Shown piece by piece: positions 34,682-49,159 of a stretch of DNA of 64,000 nt. The stretch comes from Biscogniauxia marginata (taxonomy: Eukaryota; Ascomycota; Sordariomycetes; Xylariales; Xylariaceae): NCBI GenBank assembly GCA_022695795.1, contig MU404076.1, positions 124,001-188,000 on the forward strand. Direction: 5' to 3'. The translations under genes were made by a program, and so were the position numbers. The notes under the pieces were generated by a model. The model searched no databases. It saw only the letters and a program-made list of their open reading frames with translations, and was not told where the DNA came from. Position 1 is the first letter of the stretch, and every line of letters begins with the position of its first letter.

Positions 34682-35940
34682 TTACATGAATGCAGTGATG
34701 AAAGCACCAACGGCAGCCAGGCTGACGATTGTCGAGGAGCTGACACTGAGCAGGGACGCAGCATTCTGGTCATCGCCAGTACCGCTGGAAGAGCCGTCAC
34801 CAGCAGATGAGGTGTCGTTGTTTGCGTTGGCGTTCTGGCTTTCACATGTGACGCCACCCTGAACGATGCTTCCAAGACCGTTCAGCTCGTCGCAAGATGC
34901 TGAAATATCCTCGGTACTGGCGACGCTCATGGTACCCTTCACATCATCAAGCTGAGAGAAAGCGACCTCGTCGAAAGAGCCAACGACCTTGACAGCACCA
35001 CCAACTTCGGTTAGACCACTGAAGCCGGTAACCTTGGTAAGAGCAGTGTTATTGGCAATGGTGAAGCCACCACCAACACGCTCCAAACCGCTGAGGGAGA
35101 TGTTCTGAAGTTCAGGGTTGCTGACGAATGACAGATCACCCTCCTGGATTTCAGTCAGGTTCGGCGCAAGGAAGGTCGTGAAGTAGTTTGAGTCAAAACG
35201 CATGGATCCATTGACAGTCTTGAGCGACGGCACAGAGAATTCCGTGACGTTGGCAATGGTCATGTTGGCAATCCACTCTAAGTTGGGCAGCTCCATGGTC
35301 AAGTTTAGACCGTTGGCTTGAACACTGAGCTCGTTCTTCAAGTTCTTGATGCTGCTCGAGAACCTGGTGATTCGGCGGTTGTTGTTGATATTCATGGTAG
35401 TCAGCGACTCAACGTTGATTCCTTCAATTGTTTGGACAAAGGTGTCGGCAATAACCACACTGTCGGCCTTGGTAATACCGGGCTCTCCGAAGTTGATTTC
35501 CGGTAGGGCGCTGAGGGTAGCCCAGTCAATGGAGCCAACTTCACCCAAGGCGGGGAATTGTATGGAGGTGAGCGCGGTGTTGTTCTTCAACAGGAATACA
35601 TCGCCAATAGTCTGGATGGAATCGCTGACCAGTTGCTGGATAAGGCCGTTGTTCTGAACGATCAGAGAGCCCCCGATGCTCTCGAGCCTACCACCGAGAT
35701 CGATTCTGGGACCGGCTTGGCTGCTAATCAGAACGCTACCCTCGACGGAGTCGCAACTGGCAATCTGAGTAGCGTCGGCGGTAGATGCGATTGTGGCAGT
35801 TGGGTCATCGCATCCAACGGCAGCAACACCTGATATGGTTCAATATTAGACGTTGCCGAGCAATGAGGAGCATGACAAAACAACATACCGGATATCAAAC
35901 CGAATGCCGTGACGGCGGAGAGAACCTCTTTGCTGAACAT
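34682..35940 (-). CDS. ecm33: Ecm33-like GPI-anchored cell-wall protein
   Basis: Cell-surface protein needed for normal wall integrity in yeasts and moulds. Two exons, 35940-35889 and 35829-34682 (intron 59 nt, GTATGT...CAG), give 399 residues. A signal peptide (MFSKEVLSAVTAFGLISGVAA) is followed by a receptor-L/leucine-rich repeat fold with many repeats ending in LxxI/LxxV and about nine N-x-S/T sequons. The C-terminus has a Ser/Gly/Asn/Asp-rich omega region (SSAGDGSSSGTGDDQ) and a hydrophobic tail (TIVSLAAVGAFITAF) without a charged end, typical of GPI attachment. Paired Cys near both ends of the ectodomain (GCDDP, ASCDS; ASCDEL, VTCES) match the family. The upstream intergenic region is long, as is usual for this gene. 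Identification is firm. Confidence 0.94.
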
Positions 35941-38900
35941 TGTGACTAAGTTTCGCGGTATAATGTCAGCGGGGATGTTATGTACTTGATGGGCAAGAGT
36001 AAAGAAAATGAAGCCGGAATAAATACACCAGGGAATCGATTGTCTTATTGGGAGGACAATCACGCGGTGCTGGCTTGAGTAATTTGTATGTGTCGGAGTG
36101 ACTGCTTGGACGTTCCAAAAAGTGATGTTTATCGTATTGTTGTATGTGACTTGGCGAGTGGAAGATGTTTGCAGAGGCCCCAGACCAGCGACCGAGGTTT
36201 TGCTCACGGACAGAACGGTCGCTTGATCAAAGCACGGACAGCAGCTGGTGCCTCAGATGGGAAGTTGCGGGTGACAGGAGAGGAATCCAAACATGTAGGT
36301 AGGTAGTGGTGCAGGTAGACAGCGTGGTGGCATATTTAGGGTGCGGTTGCCAGGTACGACACAAAAAGGGTTGGAGCAACGGCAATTGGCAAATCAGCGT
36401 CGACGCCGGTCGGCCTAGGCGTCGCCGTGGGAGCGAAACTACTTTTGCCATGCCTCATGCGCTGTTGCATCCGATCTGCCCCAACCTCTGGCTCCTAGTG
36501 GTGCAGAAGCCACGCCATGCCACTAACTCTGCTTTGGCGTACCGTCCCAAATAGAGTTGGCTTCCTGTGTTCGATACTCCAATGGTATGTTCCATCGTCG
36601 CCACTGGCCAACCACCTGGTGGGGGGACAGTGACGAGACGCGCGTCGTGTCCATCGGAACTCAGTATCGAGCCACCTTTGCTACTAGTACGTCCGTCCAA
36701 GAAAAGACCGGTCCATAGTTGCGTCCATATATGCCATGATGGTTGCCAGAAAACATGATCGATATGAAATACTTTGCATCAGAACGTACCTTGTTTTAAG
36801 AGTCCTCTAGCAGGGCTGTAATGTCTAGAAATCGGGTGCTGTTATATTGTCCCTTCGCAAGACAGGACAGGCAAGTCGATCGCGTCTCGAACTACGGTTG
36901 TTCGGCTGTCGCGTAGATATCACGGGTGAAGTTGTCGCGTGGGTAGGAAAAGTTTCTTTTTCGTGTGGCGGGAGCGAGTGGTGATGGACTATCCGGGATG
37001 GGGAGGCAGAACTTGGAGGCGGGAGGTATATTAAAGGGAGGAAGCTATTGAGCGAATGCTCTTCCTCTGTTACGATGGAATATGGACAAACGAATGAATC
37101 CGAATGGGAAGAAGGAGGAGAAGTTGGGAAAACGAGGGAGGGAAGGTCAGGATAAGAAAAGCCGAAACGTTTTGGAATTCGACTGACTTGAAAATGGCGT
37201 GTCTTTGTATGGGAAAGGGGGGGTGTGGGAAGGAAAACCAAAAAAAGGAGCGAGAGGGATCCAAAAAGGGTGCGGCGAGCCAAGGTACCTCCAGGTGGGC
37301 CATAAAGGGGTGGACCAGGCCGCTGGTTGGATGTACCCTAGGTCCACCGGGTGGGTAGGGCCTAGAAAGGCCAGGAAGGGCCTGGGAGATGAGCAGCGAC
37401 CAAACTGTGGACCATCCAATCGGCCGCAATTCACTACCATCTCCATACCATCTCTTAATCTACCTCCGTCGGCGCAGCAGGGCAGCGCAACTACCTACTC
37501 CGTACGGATTACTGTCAAGCACATGTACGTAGGTAGTTTATATGCGCTGCAAGGACCCAAGGGATCTTCATTGAATTTTTATCGACATTCATATCGCACT
37601 GTTTACATAAGGCATCCTTGGCATCGTAGGCCTCTCATGTGTTCATTTTCTTATTAGTGTAAATACGACTGTCTACCCCGGGTCTTTTCTTCCCTTTTCT
37701 TTCTATATCATGTTCGTTCAGATCATGGTCTTTTTCTTATTGCCCCTACAACAAAAAATATGTAAGAGATGAGGTAGGTAATAGTTACGTACGCCCAGAC
37801 GGAGACACGAGAATGTCCAAAAGTTGTCCAAGGTTTTCATGACTGATTGGCACCGTGTTTTTTTGTTGCTATGCACCAACTTAGGAGACGTTGTTCGCTC
37901 CCGGGCTCTAATACCGTAGCAGTATGGTGTTGTCGGCTCTAGACAGTGTTGCATCTTCATATCGCAACTGTCCCCTTGGCGAGATTGCCCTTTTCTGTCC
38001 CATTCGGTAAACAGGGGTACCCCCATGAGTTTTCTAAAATTCTTGGCTTATATCCTTGTTGATGCTTGAATGTCTAATAGATGACACCAGATGTTCATAT
38101 TCACCTTCAGAAATTCATGCTTTCGTGACCAATTCGAAGCAGGCTTTTTCCCTCTGCTGGCTCTACGGTTTACATGGTCTCTATCAAACAGTTGATTTAT
38201 CTATTTTTGGGCACTCTCTACCCTCCCTTCCTCATCGAATTCGTTCGTCATGAGCATAGGTTGGATACCTACCTACTTTGTTTTACATCCTGATAGTGGC
38301 TTGATACATATGCTTGGCTATGAGCTCGATCAGTCCACTGCCAATCTCGAAGCTGCATATTCGACTAGGGAGCCGTACATGATGCATACTACATATAACC
38401 GTGTCGTGTCGGGAACAATACAATCTCCCGTTGCATTGGTAGGAATGGATTGGCTACCTGCCTAGCCTGAATAGGTAGTAGTATTATTGAAGTTGGACCT
38501 CACTTGGCTTGTGATAACCTAGGTATTCATTAATCCCAATCCCAATTCCAAGATGTCGAAGAGAACTCCAACTCCACCTCCTATTTGCACCCATGGAAAA
38601 ATAAATAAAGGTATGTAATAATAATACTGTTCAGCTTAGTGCACATGCCGTACCCGTGGACCTGACTTTGCGAGGCGGCGTATTAGAAGTTACCTACCTG
38701 GTATTCTATTATCGCTCCGTTCCGGCTTATTGAAGATAAAATAAAATTAATGACGACAAGCTTGGAAAGGCATCGATCTTGTTTATGCTCCGGGAGCTCC
38801 AAGCAACTGCAAATCCGTCCAATCGTGCGCCAGGCCCACTAGAATGCCCTAACTTATTAGGTACTTTAGTCTAGTTAGTCCGAAGCTCCAACCTACCATT

Positions 38901-40357
38901 CGTCATGGCCTTTATTCTTGCAACCCCTGCCATCAATCAAAGAGAGGTCCACTTAACATTTCCCATATCAAGATGGGGGGCGTGTGACGATGATGTATGG
39001 CCCGTCGGCGTCAAGAGAGCGAGCGTCTCAGTCGATAGGATTACACCACCGCCTTCTCAACAACTAGCGTTCCCTTGACGATTCTTATATACACACACTG
39101 TACATATGTGAGTGTCTTCTCTCCGGGTCCCCCTGGGTAGTGGTAATGGTGATGCTACATGCCACACGATTTAAGGTGGTTATTTAAGAAAATGATGCTG
39201 CTGCTTATCATCTGGGAGATCACCTCTTGTTTGCAGCGTGGCTCCCCTTCAAGCCCTCCATCGTGGATGGCTACCCATGGGGTTAGTGGCCGCCATCGAT
39301 TGCCGAACGCCAAAACCCAACGATCCTAATATACTTAAACCAGCCCAAATCTCCGTCCAAGCAAAGACGCTCACCGCGGAAGCCTCTACGAAGCTATCCG
39401 CAGAGAGCACGCTTGCCAACGCAATCGTTCTAGAATGAACCTACCGCTGGCTTACTTTGTTCCCGCCTCACTCGAGCTCGGGCCAGAAGAGAGGCAAAAG
39501 TCGATTTGGAGGCGTGAAATCGGCCTTCCTGATTCATCCTCCGACGGGACCTACACTAGGCTTGCGTCTGTTTCTAGGTAGTTCTGCGGTAGCTAACGCA
39601 TGCTTCGCCCGTAAAGCCGGTAATGGTGGGAAGAACACGAGGGAGGCCGCACACTTTCCACCTCGTATCGGTAGGTCTCTTAGATGGGAGTCAGCAACGC
39701 ACGCATCAACCCATCTATCGTCAGTTTTTTGTCTTGGAGGGTTTTTTGTTGTCTCTTCTTCCCTCCAGGTATTCATGCTGTGTCATGAGCAGGTAGGTAG
39801 ATCTCGTCGTTCAGGTTCCGAAACTTGTGATCTGCGACAGAACTTCAAACAATGGTGTAAGGTACTGGAGCTCCTCGGCCCCATTCACAGCACTGTCGTT
39901 CTGTCCCTTCTCCATTCGCTCCTGGTTCAGGCCTGCGTCATGCCCAGCGCTCCAAAACACAAGGGTAAATGCCTATCTTTTTCTACTTTTCTTGCTCTCG
40001 CCGATCAACCCAGTCGCCATGATCTACATGACACTATCGTCCCACGCTATTGGATTTACTATACGTACATCCATTCTATGTATGGGCGGCAGACGGACTG
40101 AAACTGAGCGTGGGGCCATTGAAATGCATTGAGTGAAAATAGAAAAAAAGGTCAACGCACGCCACGACGGCTGGCTGCCGCCAAATTGTTTCACCGACCT
40201 ACCTACCTAAACTATCTTTTGTTTTGGCGCATTTAAAAAACAAGAAACTTGCTGTCAACAGCTCGTCACTGTTTTTTTTGATCCACCTAATTCATTCCAC
40301 TGCCGCCCACATTCCGCCTCATCCAGAGCATACGGAGAGGAGAACCGTATGAGAACT

Positions 40358-40390
40358 CGAGCTGAAGAGCTGAAGAGCCGAAGAGCTGAG
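40358..40390. repeat. Short AGCTGAAG-type tandem repeat
   Basis: Three to four imperfect copies of agctgaag(ag), with one ccgaag variant. Confidence 0.75.
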
Positions 40391-40840
40391 TATGTAATAC
40401 AGTTCCCTCGAGTCGGTCTGTTGTACTGCCTCGACGAGTAACATTACGGGCAAGTGCCTACCCGTAGGCATAAGTAACCGTAGAAGGGCATTAAATACAA
40501 TGTCCATGTGCGCATCAGATAGATAGAGTGCGTCCCAAGGTCCGGGCCGAGAGGCTTAGCTCACTCGAGGAGCTACCTAGTATAGTTATTGAGATGTATA
40601 TCGAGTTATCTGTCAATAGCCATTACCAACGACACATGAGACTGGGGCGGGAAGGTGGAGACACGGTTTTGGTTCTTTTCATATTCTAATGGAAGTATTG
40701 TACGAATCACTTTACTTATACACAGCGTCACCGGATCTGTAAGGTCAAGACATCTTTTGCTGTAGACCCTCCCTAATAAGTACGCAGATCCCGCTCGATA
40801 ACGTCCGCCAATGACGCGCGTTAGCTTACGTACCTTATAA

Positions 40841-40958
40841 GGGGGGGGGGGGGGGGGGGGGGGTGAATGTACACACCCAATTGGGGGTTTTGATGAAACC
40901 CACTGGAAAAAAAAAAAAAAAAGTGGTTTTTTTTTGGGATACCCCCCGCCCCCCCCCC
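40841..40958. repeat. Nested homopolymer inverted repeat G23...A16...T9...C16
   Basis: A run of 23 G (40841-40863), then about 43 bp of mixed sequence, 16 A (40907-40922), a GTGG spacer, 9 T (40927-40935) and C6-G-C10 (40942-40958). The A and T runs can pair around the GTGG, and the G and C runs can pair outside them. The G run alone could form a quadruplex. Confidence 0.85.
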
Positions 40959-41993
40959 AGGATGCTCCTCCGCTATGGCTCTTTGCTGCTAGACCCAGGT
41001 ATGCATGCATTAGACTGCGGTGTGATTGAGGCTCTCGGCCGCCTGGCTGTGGGACTCGGTGAACACCAAAAAAGAAAACTTATGCACGGAGGAAGAGGTC
41101 CTATTGGCACTGGCCACTAGCCTTAAAAATCCCACTGTTTATATATATCTGAGTCTACCCTTTCTTGATATGCCGTGGTGGATATGGATTGCATGTAGGT
41201 ACCTTTTATTATTCTATCGTTCTCATAATTTTCGCCCTATACACGACTAGAGGAACTTGAGGAAGGGAGGGAGTGGCCGGCCCCTCAACTTGCTCGAGAC
41301 GATATCGAGGTGATGATCGGACGGAAGCGAAGCAGCTTAGCCTACGTATATAACAGGCGGTCATATACTCACATGAGATCATTGATACTGATAGCTCAAG
41401 TGGGAATCTCCGGATACTAACAATGCCAGATTTCTCCGGCGCTTGGTCTTGTGATCCTTTTTAGGTACATTAAACCCTCTGGGTGTAGGGAGAGCTTTTT
41501 TGCTTGGATCTGGAGACACCTACTCTGACACACATCACATTACACCAAGAGTACTTTCGGCTATTGGGTCTTCTAAGCCTCATTGTCATGTGTCAATTGT
41601 ATGTCTATATATCTTACATGTTTGCTTTTTGTTATTTTATTTAGCTCATGGTCTCGCCGCACTGGTTTATGCCCTTTGCTAAGTAGGTACATAACTTACC
41701 TCCTCCTGGTCATAAGGTGGCCTATCCCTTCGGACAAACAAAATTCGGACATGTCTATGGAGATCCTTGAACCGAAAATTTCGGTACTGATATTGCTCTT
41801 TACTCCAAAATCTTGTCTGGTTCCATATACAGGTCCTGTCCCACGGAGAACTCGGTAGATACTATGTGTATATCTAGCCCCTGCACATCGTGATCGTACA
41901 CGTCCATATTGCCCGCTTTGCTAGCTGTATCGTAGAAGCCAAACCAATGAGTTACGTAGTTCCCGGCCTAACTACCTATACCTACCTCCCTAC

Positions 41994-43190
41994 CTATTCC
42001 ATCGTACTGATGTCCGTCTCCTCGACCCTCCACATGTACCACATGAACAAGCTACGGTAGGGCGCGAAGCGGGCCGAGATCTCCTCCATCTCGCGCTCGG
42101 ACATGTACTTGAACTTGCCGCCGCCCTTGCCGCCGCCGCCGCCGGCCTTCTTCAGCTTGGCGACGTCGCGGCCAACGAAGGCGGCCATGCCGCGCTGGAC
42201 GCCGAGGTCGCCGAGCGAGAAGACGTCGGCGCGCTTGAGCCCGAAGCAGGCGAACATCTCGACGGACCAGCGGCCGAGCCCGCGCACCGCCGTCAGCCGC
42301 TCCACGACCTCGTCGTACGGCGCGTCGGCGAGCAGCCGCGCGTTCAGCTCGCCCGTGCTGAACTTCTCCGCCAGCCCGCGCACGTACTCGGCCTTGCGCT
42401 GCGAGAGCCCCGCCGTGCGCAGCCGCTCGACGGTGCAGGCCGAGACCTGGGACGGGTGCGGGAAGGTAGTCGTTATTCCCCCTTCCTCGCCGTCGTCGTC
42501 GCCCGTCGTGTCGCTACCCCTACTCCTACTACCGTCGTCGGCGTCGTCGGCAAAGAGCCCGACGAACCGCTTCTTGATCGCCTTGGCGGCGGCGCCGCTG
42601 ACCTGCTGCGAGATGATGCCGCTGCACAGCGACTCGAACGGGTCGATCTTCTCGGCGAGCCCCTCGGGCGAGAAGATGCGGCAGTAGTTCTGCTCGACGA
42701 GCGGCCGCATGCGCGCGTCCACGCCGATCAGGTGCCGGTTCGCCTCCTCGAGGAGGCTGGCCGCCGTTGTCGTCGTCATCGTCGTCTTGGCCGCGGCGGC
42801 TGACCGGCTCGCTACCACGCGCGACGTCTCCGGCGAGACCAGCAGCGCGTTGGTCGCGTTGGGATCTGCTACCCGGGCCGCGGAGTCCGGCCCTGGCGCC
42901 GTCTCGCCGGAGGCAGGCTCGGCGATGAGTTTGACCTTGCTAGGGGTTGGGGTCGCCGGGGCAGCGGCGCCGGGGTTCTTCCGCGCGCGCCGCTTGCTAG
43001 GCGTTACGGGTGCCGGTGCTGCATCCTTGCCATCATCCCCATTGGCGTGCTCGTCTGGTTCTGCATCGACTTTTCGCTTGCGCCCCCTTTTTGCGGGCAC
43101 AGGCGGCGGTGGAGCGGCCACCTTGGCTGCTGCTGGTGACGACTTGAGATCGGACGCCGCACTCAGCCGTGCGGATCTCCGAGTCGACAT
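41994..43190 (-). CDS. mag1: AlkA/Mag1-type 3-methyladenine DNA glycosylase (HhH-GPD)
   Basis: Base-excision-repair enzyme that removes alkylated purines. Starting at the Met of MSTRRSARLSA (43190) gives 398 residues in one exon; the frame stays open upstream to 43577 but that part has no conserved features. Residues 1-145 are a Lys/Ala/Pro-rich leader with a nuclear-localisation-like KRGRKRK (34-40). The HhH-GPD domain covers about 150-395: FESLCSGIISQQVSGAAAKAI, the helix-hairpin-helix VRGLGRWSVEMFACF (302-316), and the GPD segment ADVFSLGDLGVQRG with catalytic Asp328. A Gly/Lys-rich insert (350-361) and an acidic insert (215-237) interrupt the domain, presumably surface loops. It is preceded by about 2.3 kb of intergenic DNA. 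Confidence 0.9.
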   Translation of the reverse strand: MSTRRSARLSAASDLKSSPAAAKVAAPPPPVPAKRGRKRKVDAEPDEHANGDDGKDAAPAPVTPSKRRARKNPGAAAPATPTPSKVKLIAEPASGETAPGPDSAARVADPNATNALLVSPETSRVVASRSAAAAKTTMTTTTAASLLEEANRHLIGVDARMRPLVEQNYCRIFSPEGLAEKIDPFESLCSGIISQQVSGAAAKAIKKRFVGLFADDADDGSRSRGSDTTGDDDGEEGGITTTFPHPSQVSACTVERLRTAGLSQRKAEYVRGLAEKFSTGELNARLLADAPYDEVVERLTAVRGLGRWSVEMFACFGLKRADVFSLGDLGVQRGMAAFVGRDVAKLKKAGGGGGKGGGKFKYMSEREMEEISARFAPYRSLFMWYMWRVEETDISTME

Positions 43191-45538
43191 GTTCGCTACC
43201 TGATAATCACCCAGAATGGTGAAGATGCGGCTACGCGAGTGTCGTAGTTGCTGGGGTGGTGAAAGCGTAGAACGAGGTACAGTACTTGTGCTGGTAGAGT
43301 TATAGCGTCGTAGTTCAACTTGTCCTGACGTAAGACATCTACTTCTTCCCTCGTCTATTAATATTATAGACTGGCTTGGATGAAGTCCTTTGAGGCGATG
43401 GAGAGCGAGAACGAACTGTTTGACTCGGAATTGGTGTGGTTTTGAGGAGACAATGTACGGCATATATAAATTGATATTGGGGCTTGAAGACCTCATTCGA
43501 TCTTCTGTAATAAGGGGGGTGTAGCTTGAAGTAGCGCTGTTCGGGTGACAATCATTCCCGCTTGGTACATGTACCATATACCTATTGGCGTCATGGGATG
43601 TAGAGCACTGGTGAGTTAATTGAGTAAAGAAGAACCATCCACAAAGGATTGCAATATAAGTCTGAAGTTTTCTTCAAATTTAGTATATATAAAAACATCG
43701 ACGCTGAAACCGGGGGTCAAAGGCTGGCTGCCTAGCTCTGTTGTTGTACCCGGGACTCCGGTAACCCCTAAGCCTTAGGTAGGTTCGATACCTATCTAAA
43801 GGTTGCGTGCACCCTTGCTTTGTCATCCAGCCCGCTCCAAACCTTGACTTACATTAAGAATAGGTAATTGAATTTCTTTGAAAGGTGACAGCTCTGACCC
43901 CAAAGCTTACTTCAACCTCCTTTTGATTTTGCGATTAGACGAATTCAAAGTAGACACGCCGTTCTACTTCAGTGATCTGTCTTGTACAGTAAACCAATGG
44001 GCTTGCCTGTCGAGGTGGCTCCCTACATATCTTTCAATGGCCAAAGCGGTATAAGTAGATGCATGATAAGTGTCTCGAACCCAACATGAACCTCGACAAT
44101 TCCTTTGCTGCAATGGAAGTCTAGTTCGGCCAGAACAGCTACGCAATCCTCCTGTTTATACTTACATACATCCGTACATGACTTTTATCAATTTTCATCG
44201 CCTGCTTCCTCTCCCCCTTTTCACTATCCTAGTTCCGTTATTATTAATAGCCCCAAGTCGCCGTAGCATGGGATTCGGTGCCAAGAACCGGACTAGGGCT
44301 AGAAGCATTAAGATCCTTCCGGTTCTAGATGCTTGATGAGATTGACTCCCGCAGGTGTAGGGGTGTATGTACGTTGGGCGTCTAATACGAGAATACTAGT
44401 CAATGCGGTTTGCCACAGACTATACAGTCACGCTGGCTTTGGAGGAAGACTGGTGATTTTGAAAGATCTGATCGCCATTCTCACAGACGTACATACCTAC
44501 GGTAACTCAACGACGTCGGGACGTGACCGAGATCATTGCATCCCAGAGGATGATAATATTGGAGATGAACTCTAATATTTTAGAAATCCTAGTTGCAGGA
44601 TTGGCTAAAACAGTAGGTAGGTTAGTTAGCGAGCTAATAGGACGTGTTGCTGTAGGAGATATGTCTATAGGTACTTATAGCTCTAACAGGATGTGCGGAA
44701 GAGAGCGATACTTGATCCACTAACAGTGGATACCAGAACTTGCGTGATATTAGCCGCTTTATGCAGCCACATCGCGTCAGAGTGCTAAGTAGTCCGCTTC
44801 ACTGCACCACTAAAGCCCTCGCTACCGAAACTCACGCTTCTGTTAGGAGCTCTAGTTACTTTTTGTCACCTTGACATCTCCTGAAAACCGATAAGCCCTG
44901 TGGAAACCCCCCCTCGACCCCTTCCAACCACATGCTCGGACGGCCTGTCCAGCTGCCTGGTCCATCTGATCCCGGGGGGGCGCTTGTTCATTGCGCTTTT
45001 CTTTACCTGCTAGTTTAGCTACCAATCGCAGCCACCTGGACACTTCGTATTTGCAGGACATATGGAGTACAGTTGTTGCCATTAGCCTATGCCGCTGCTG
45101 CTAACTGCTAAGACCTACCCTAGGCAGACTGACTTTGCCATCAAACCTAAGTTTTTTTTGAGTTTCCCCTTCAACACAACCTCAACTGTCCATCTTATTT
45201 GATCGCTCACCCGCATTCAACCCCCCCATTCAATCAAGGGTCGACCTCCCAATATTCCGCATCGAACGACGTCCCGTGATCTACGATTCGCATCTTCACC
45301 TCTCCGATAGCCACGCACTGACGCGGATCGATATACGCAGTCTATCAGTTGCTATTTTTTACCCCCGTGCTCCCTCGACGAACCAGAGTCGGTGTCACAT
45401 TCGACGGGAAAAAAATAAAGCGACCTTTAGACCAGCCGGAATCCTCCCCCCTTTAGCTACCATCCTACCAGACCTTCGACACCAGCTTGTCTTCGCACGA
45501 TATCGGGGTGGTGTCGAGGGCCACCCGAACACCTCAAG
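43191..45538. other. Intergenic region
   Basis: No gene supported. A T-arm-like element near 43783-43799 (GTAGG-TTCGATA-CCTAT) lacks the rest of a tRNA cloverleaf. The last 400 bp before 45539 are pyrimidine-rich and probably hold the promoter and leader of the Anp1 gene. Confidence 0.5.
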
Positions 45539-47050
<1,512 letters not shown>

Positions 47051-48427
47051 ACACCCGGCATGAGAGCCGCCTTCACAACACCCAGCCTTCGCAACTTTTC
47101 TTTTCTTGTCTAGCCCATTTATAATTTTCTGTGTACCGATTTTGGCGGCCAGCCTCCGGTAGTCGATTTGGGACGGTGCTGGGGACATAATTATTGTACG
47201 AGAAACTCACGATACGCACACAACTGCATAAATCACAATCATCAGATATGTCGGGACTAAGAGGAGTTAGGGAAAGGATTGGGACATTTGTTTACTTCAC
47301 TTCTTGCGCCATCCATTGCCTGCTCAATGTCCGGCATTACATCCCGCTCATGTGGACAGGCCAACGTCCCTCGGCCTACGTCTCAGCCTTGGAGGTCCAT
47401 TCGCTGGGACAGGTTTTGTCTCCCGACCATTCATCCGTCCTCTCGATACATTCTATTCTCTTTCCTGTTCCGTGGTTTGGTGAGGCAGCAGGTTGGACTT
47501 AGTCCCCGATTCGTGCTTGGGGTGGGTATGACCGCATGGATATCACGAGGGGCATTGAAGTGGCGCCGCATGTAATAGAATATATATTTTTGGCTATTCA
47601 TATGGCACGAATGTGGATTCGAGGGACGAACGCGACGGCGTACGTTGTTGTGGGCTTTTGCAAACCTTTTCGTTAGTAAAACTTGGTAGTCACACATCAT
47701 ATCTTGGCCAAACGATATACCTGGCAAAAGGGAGGGGGAGAATCTGGTTTTGCTTCAAGCTACAGAAAGCTATGATGGCAGACGGGGGCGGGCTATGAGA
47801 GGGATGCAAAGAGGCGGGCTCAAGAGGAGACAAGACAAAAGCTAATATATACCAACTTACGAACCCCTCGTCTCACTATTTGCTTTACTTTTATGTGTAA
47901 TATGACAGGTATGGTTAAATGTAACGAACAAGCTTAGAGATTCCGATAGACTCCTATATCGTAGCTACGTTATAGCTTGGGGTGTGCTATTAAGAGAAAT
48001 TGTGCTCGTTGCTCAACTCCAGGAGAGTAAGTGTACCTTGTACGATTGAGATGTCCCTTAGGATATAGGAGCTGTACTTCCAATAACGAAAGTCTCGAGG
48101 TCAGTGAAACCAGGGATGGTGAAGACTGGGAGCCTTTTTTTTGTTCCCTCCTTCTCATTGAGCGGGATTCTCAGGAGCTACACACATACACTCCCTTTCT
48201 CATAGAACGTGTCTTTGCCCATCATGAAGGCATAAGGGACGTTGCAATACGGGGCGCCCAACCCCCCTTTTTATTGCCTCGATTGTCTAATAGAACTTAT
48301 TTTTTGTACACCAGGGGCACCTTAATCTCGTCCTCCCATCCGTTCATCCGTCCATCCATCCAACATATAAACCCACTACTAGTATGATGTGGTATAAGGC
48401 TTCCGTCAATCGGTTGGCCCCTGAGGT
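47051..48427. other. Convergent intergenic region
   Basis: 3' flanks of the Anp1 and Qcr7 genes. Frames of about 60-120 codons here show no features. Confidence 0.5.
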
Positions 48428-49159
48428 TTAGTGGTTCCGTATGACGGTCAGGGAATCCAGAGCCTCCTTCTCCTTGTGCTCGGCCTTGATAGCCTCGAGG
48501 ATCGGGGACAGGTAGGGAATATCCTGTTTTTGTTTCGTTCAGATTAGTATATATAAACTAATTGCATTGTCTCTCTATCTCTCTCTCTCCTTTGCGCCAA
48601 TCGCTGTCCGCTGCTACCTATGCAGAGCGCAAAGACATCGGGATGGAATAACGGGCTATATGGGTGTATGAACTCTCACCTCCTCCGGCTTAGTCCACTG
48701 CTCCTTGGGCAGCAGCTTGTGCGTGACGCTGCACTGGAATGCGCGGCGGATGCGGTAGACGCGGTCGTAGGCTTCCTGGGGTGGCAGGCGCTTGAGCGCC
48801 TTGAGCACGTCCTCGTCCTCCTCGATGATGAGGTCATCGGCCCTGTGAACATGCCAAGCAACGATTAGCCGCAATTCGTCTCTTCTTCCTCTTCCTCTTC
48901 CTCCTCCTCCAGCCCCGGCCTAATCCTCCAACGACTCTGCAATTGAGCTAGTCCCAGGTTTGACATTCGAAAGATGTCGGAGCGCGGATGCGCCGCGGAG
49001 CTTGCGCAATGGGGAACGGGACTAGGGGCGAGAGAAAACGAACCTCAGTCCAAGCTGGCGGTAGCCAGCGGCGTTGGCGTACCAGTTGGCGACGGGCTTG
49101 AGGAGGTTGTGCAGCCAGGGCCGCTTGATGACGAAGGGTGCGAGACTTGGGTAGGACAT
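48428..49159 (-). CDS. QCR7: Cytochrome bc1 complex subunit 7 (14 kDa)
   Basis: Matrix-side subunit of respiratory complex III that binds cytochrome b. Three exons, 49159-49044, 48842-48680 and 48523-48428, give 124 residues, matching the 14-kDa family. The N-terminus ([20 protein letters not shown]) leads to [15 protein letters not shown], which is joined across a 201-nt intron to [20 protein letters not shown] and [19 protein letters not shown]. The last exon after a 156-nt intron gives [19 protein letters not shown] and ends at RNH. Both introns are longer than the window norm. The gene is divergent from the mitochondrial NAD+ carrier, another mitochondrial gene. Confidence 0.95.

Larger units (their letters stand above)
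35941..41993. other. Long intergenic region upstream of Ecm33
   Basis: About 6 kb without a supportable gene. Frames at 36825-37446 (minus) are pyrimidine-rich translations of purine-rich DNA. Frames at 39457-40132 (plus) start at non-ATG codons and have no domain. Scattered TACCTA motifs, an AGCTGAAG tandem at about 40358-40390 and a homopolymer palindrome at 40841-40958 are present. Confidence 0.5.

Noticed and set aside
36825..37446. Reverse open frames with a hydrophobic N-terminus (LFGSLSLLFLVFLPTPPL)
   Set aside because: Composition is explained by purine/pyrimidine-skewed DNA; no conserved core, and several frames are open at once.
39457..40132. 214-codon plus-strand frame
   Set aside because: Starts at a non-ATG codon and contains no recognisable domain or consistent codon bias.
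40606..41010. 134-codon reverse frame with poly-Pro and poly-Phe
   Set aside because: Translation of the G23 and A16 homopolymers.
43783..43799. tRNA T-arm-like sequence
   Set aside because: No matching acceptor stem, D-arm or anticodon arm at the right distance.
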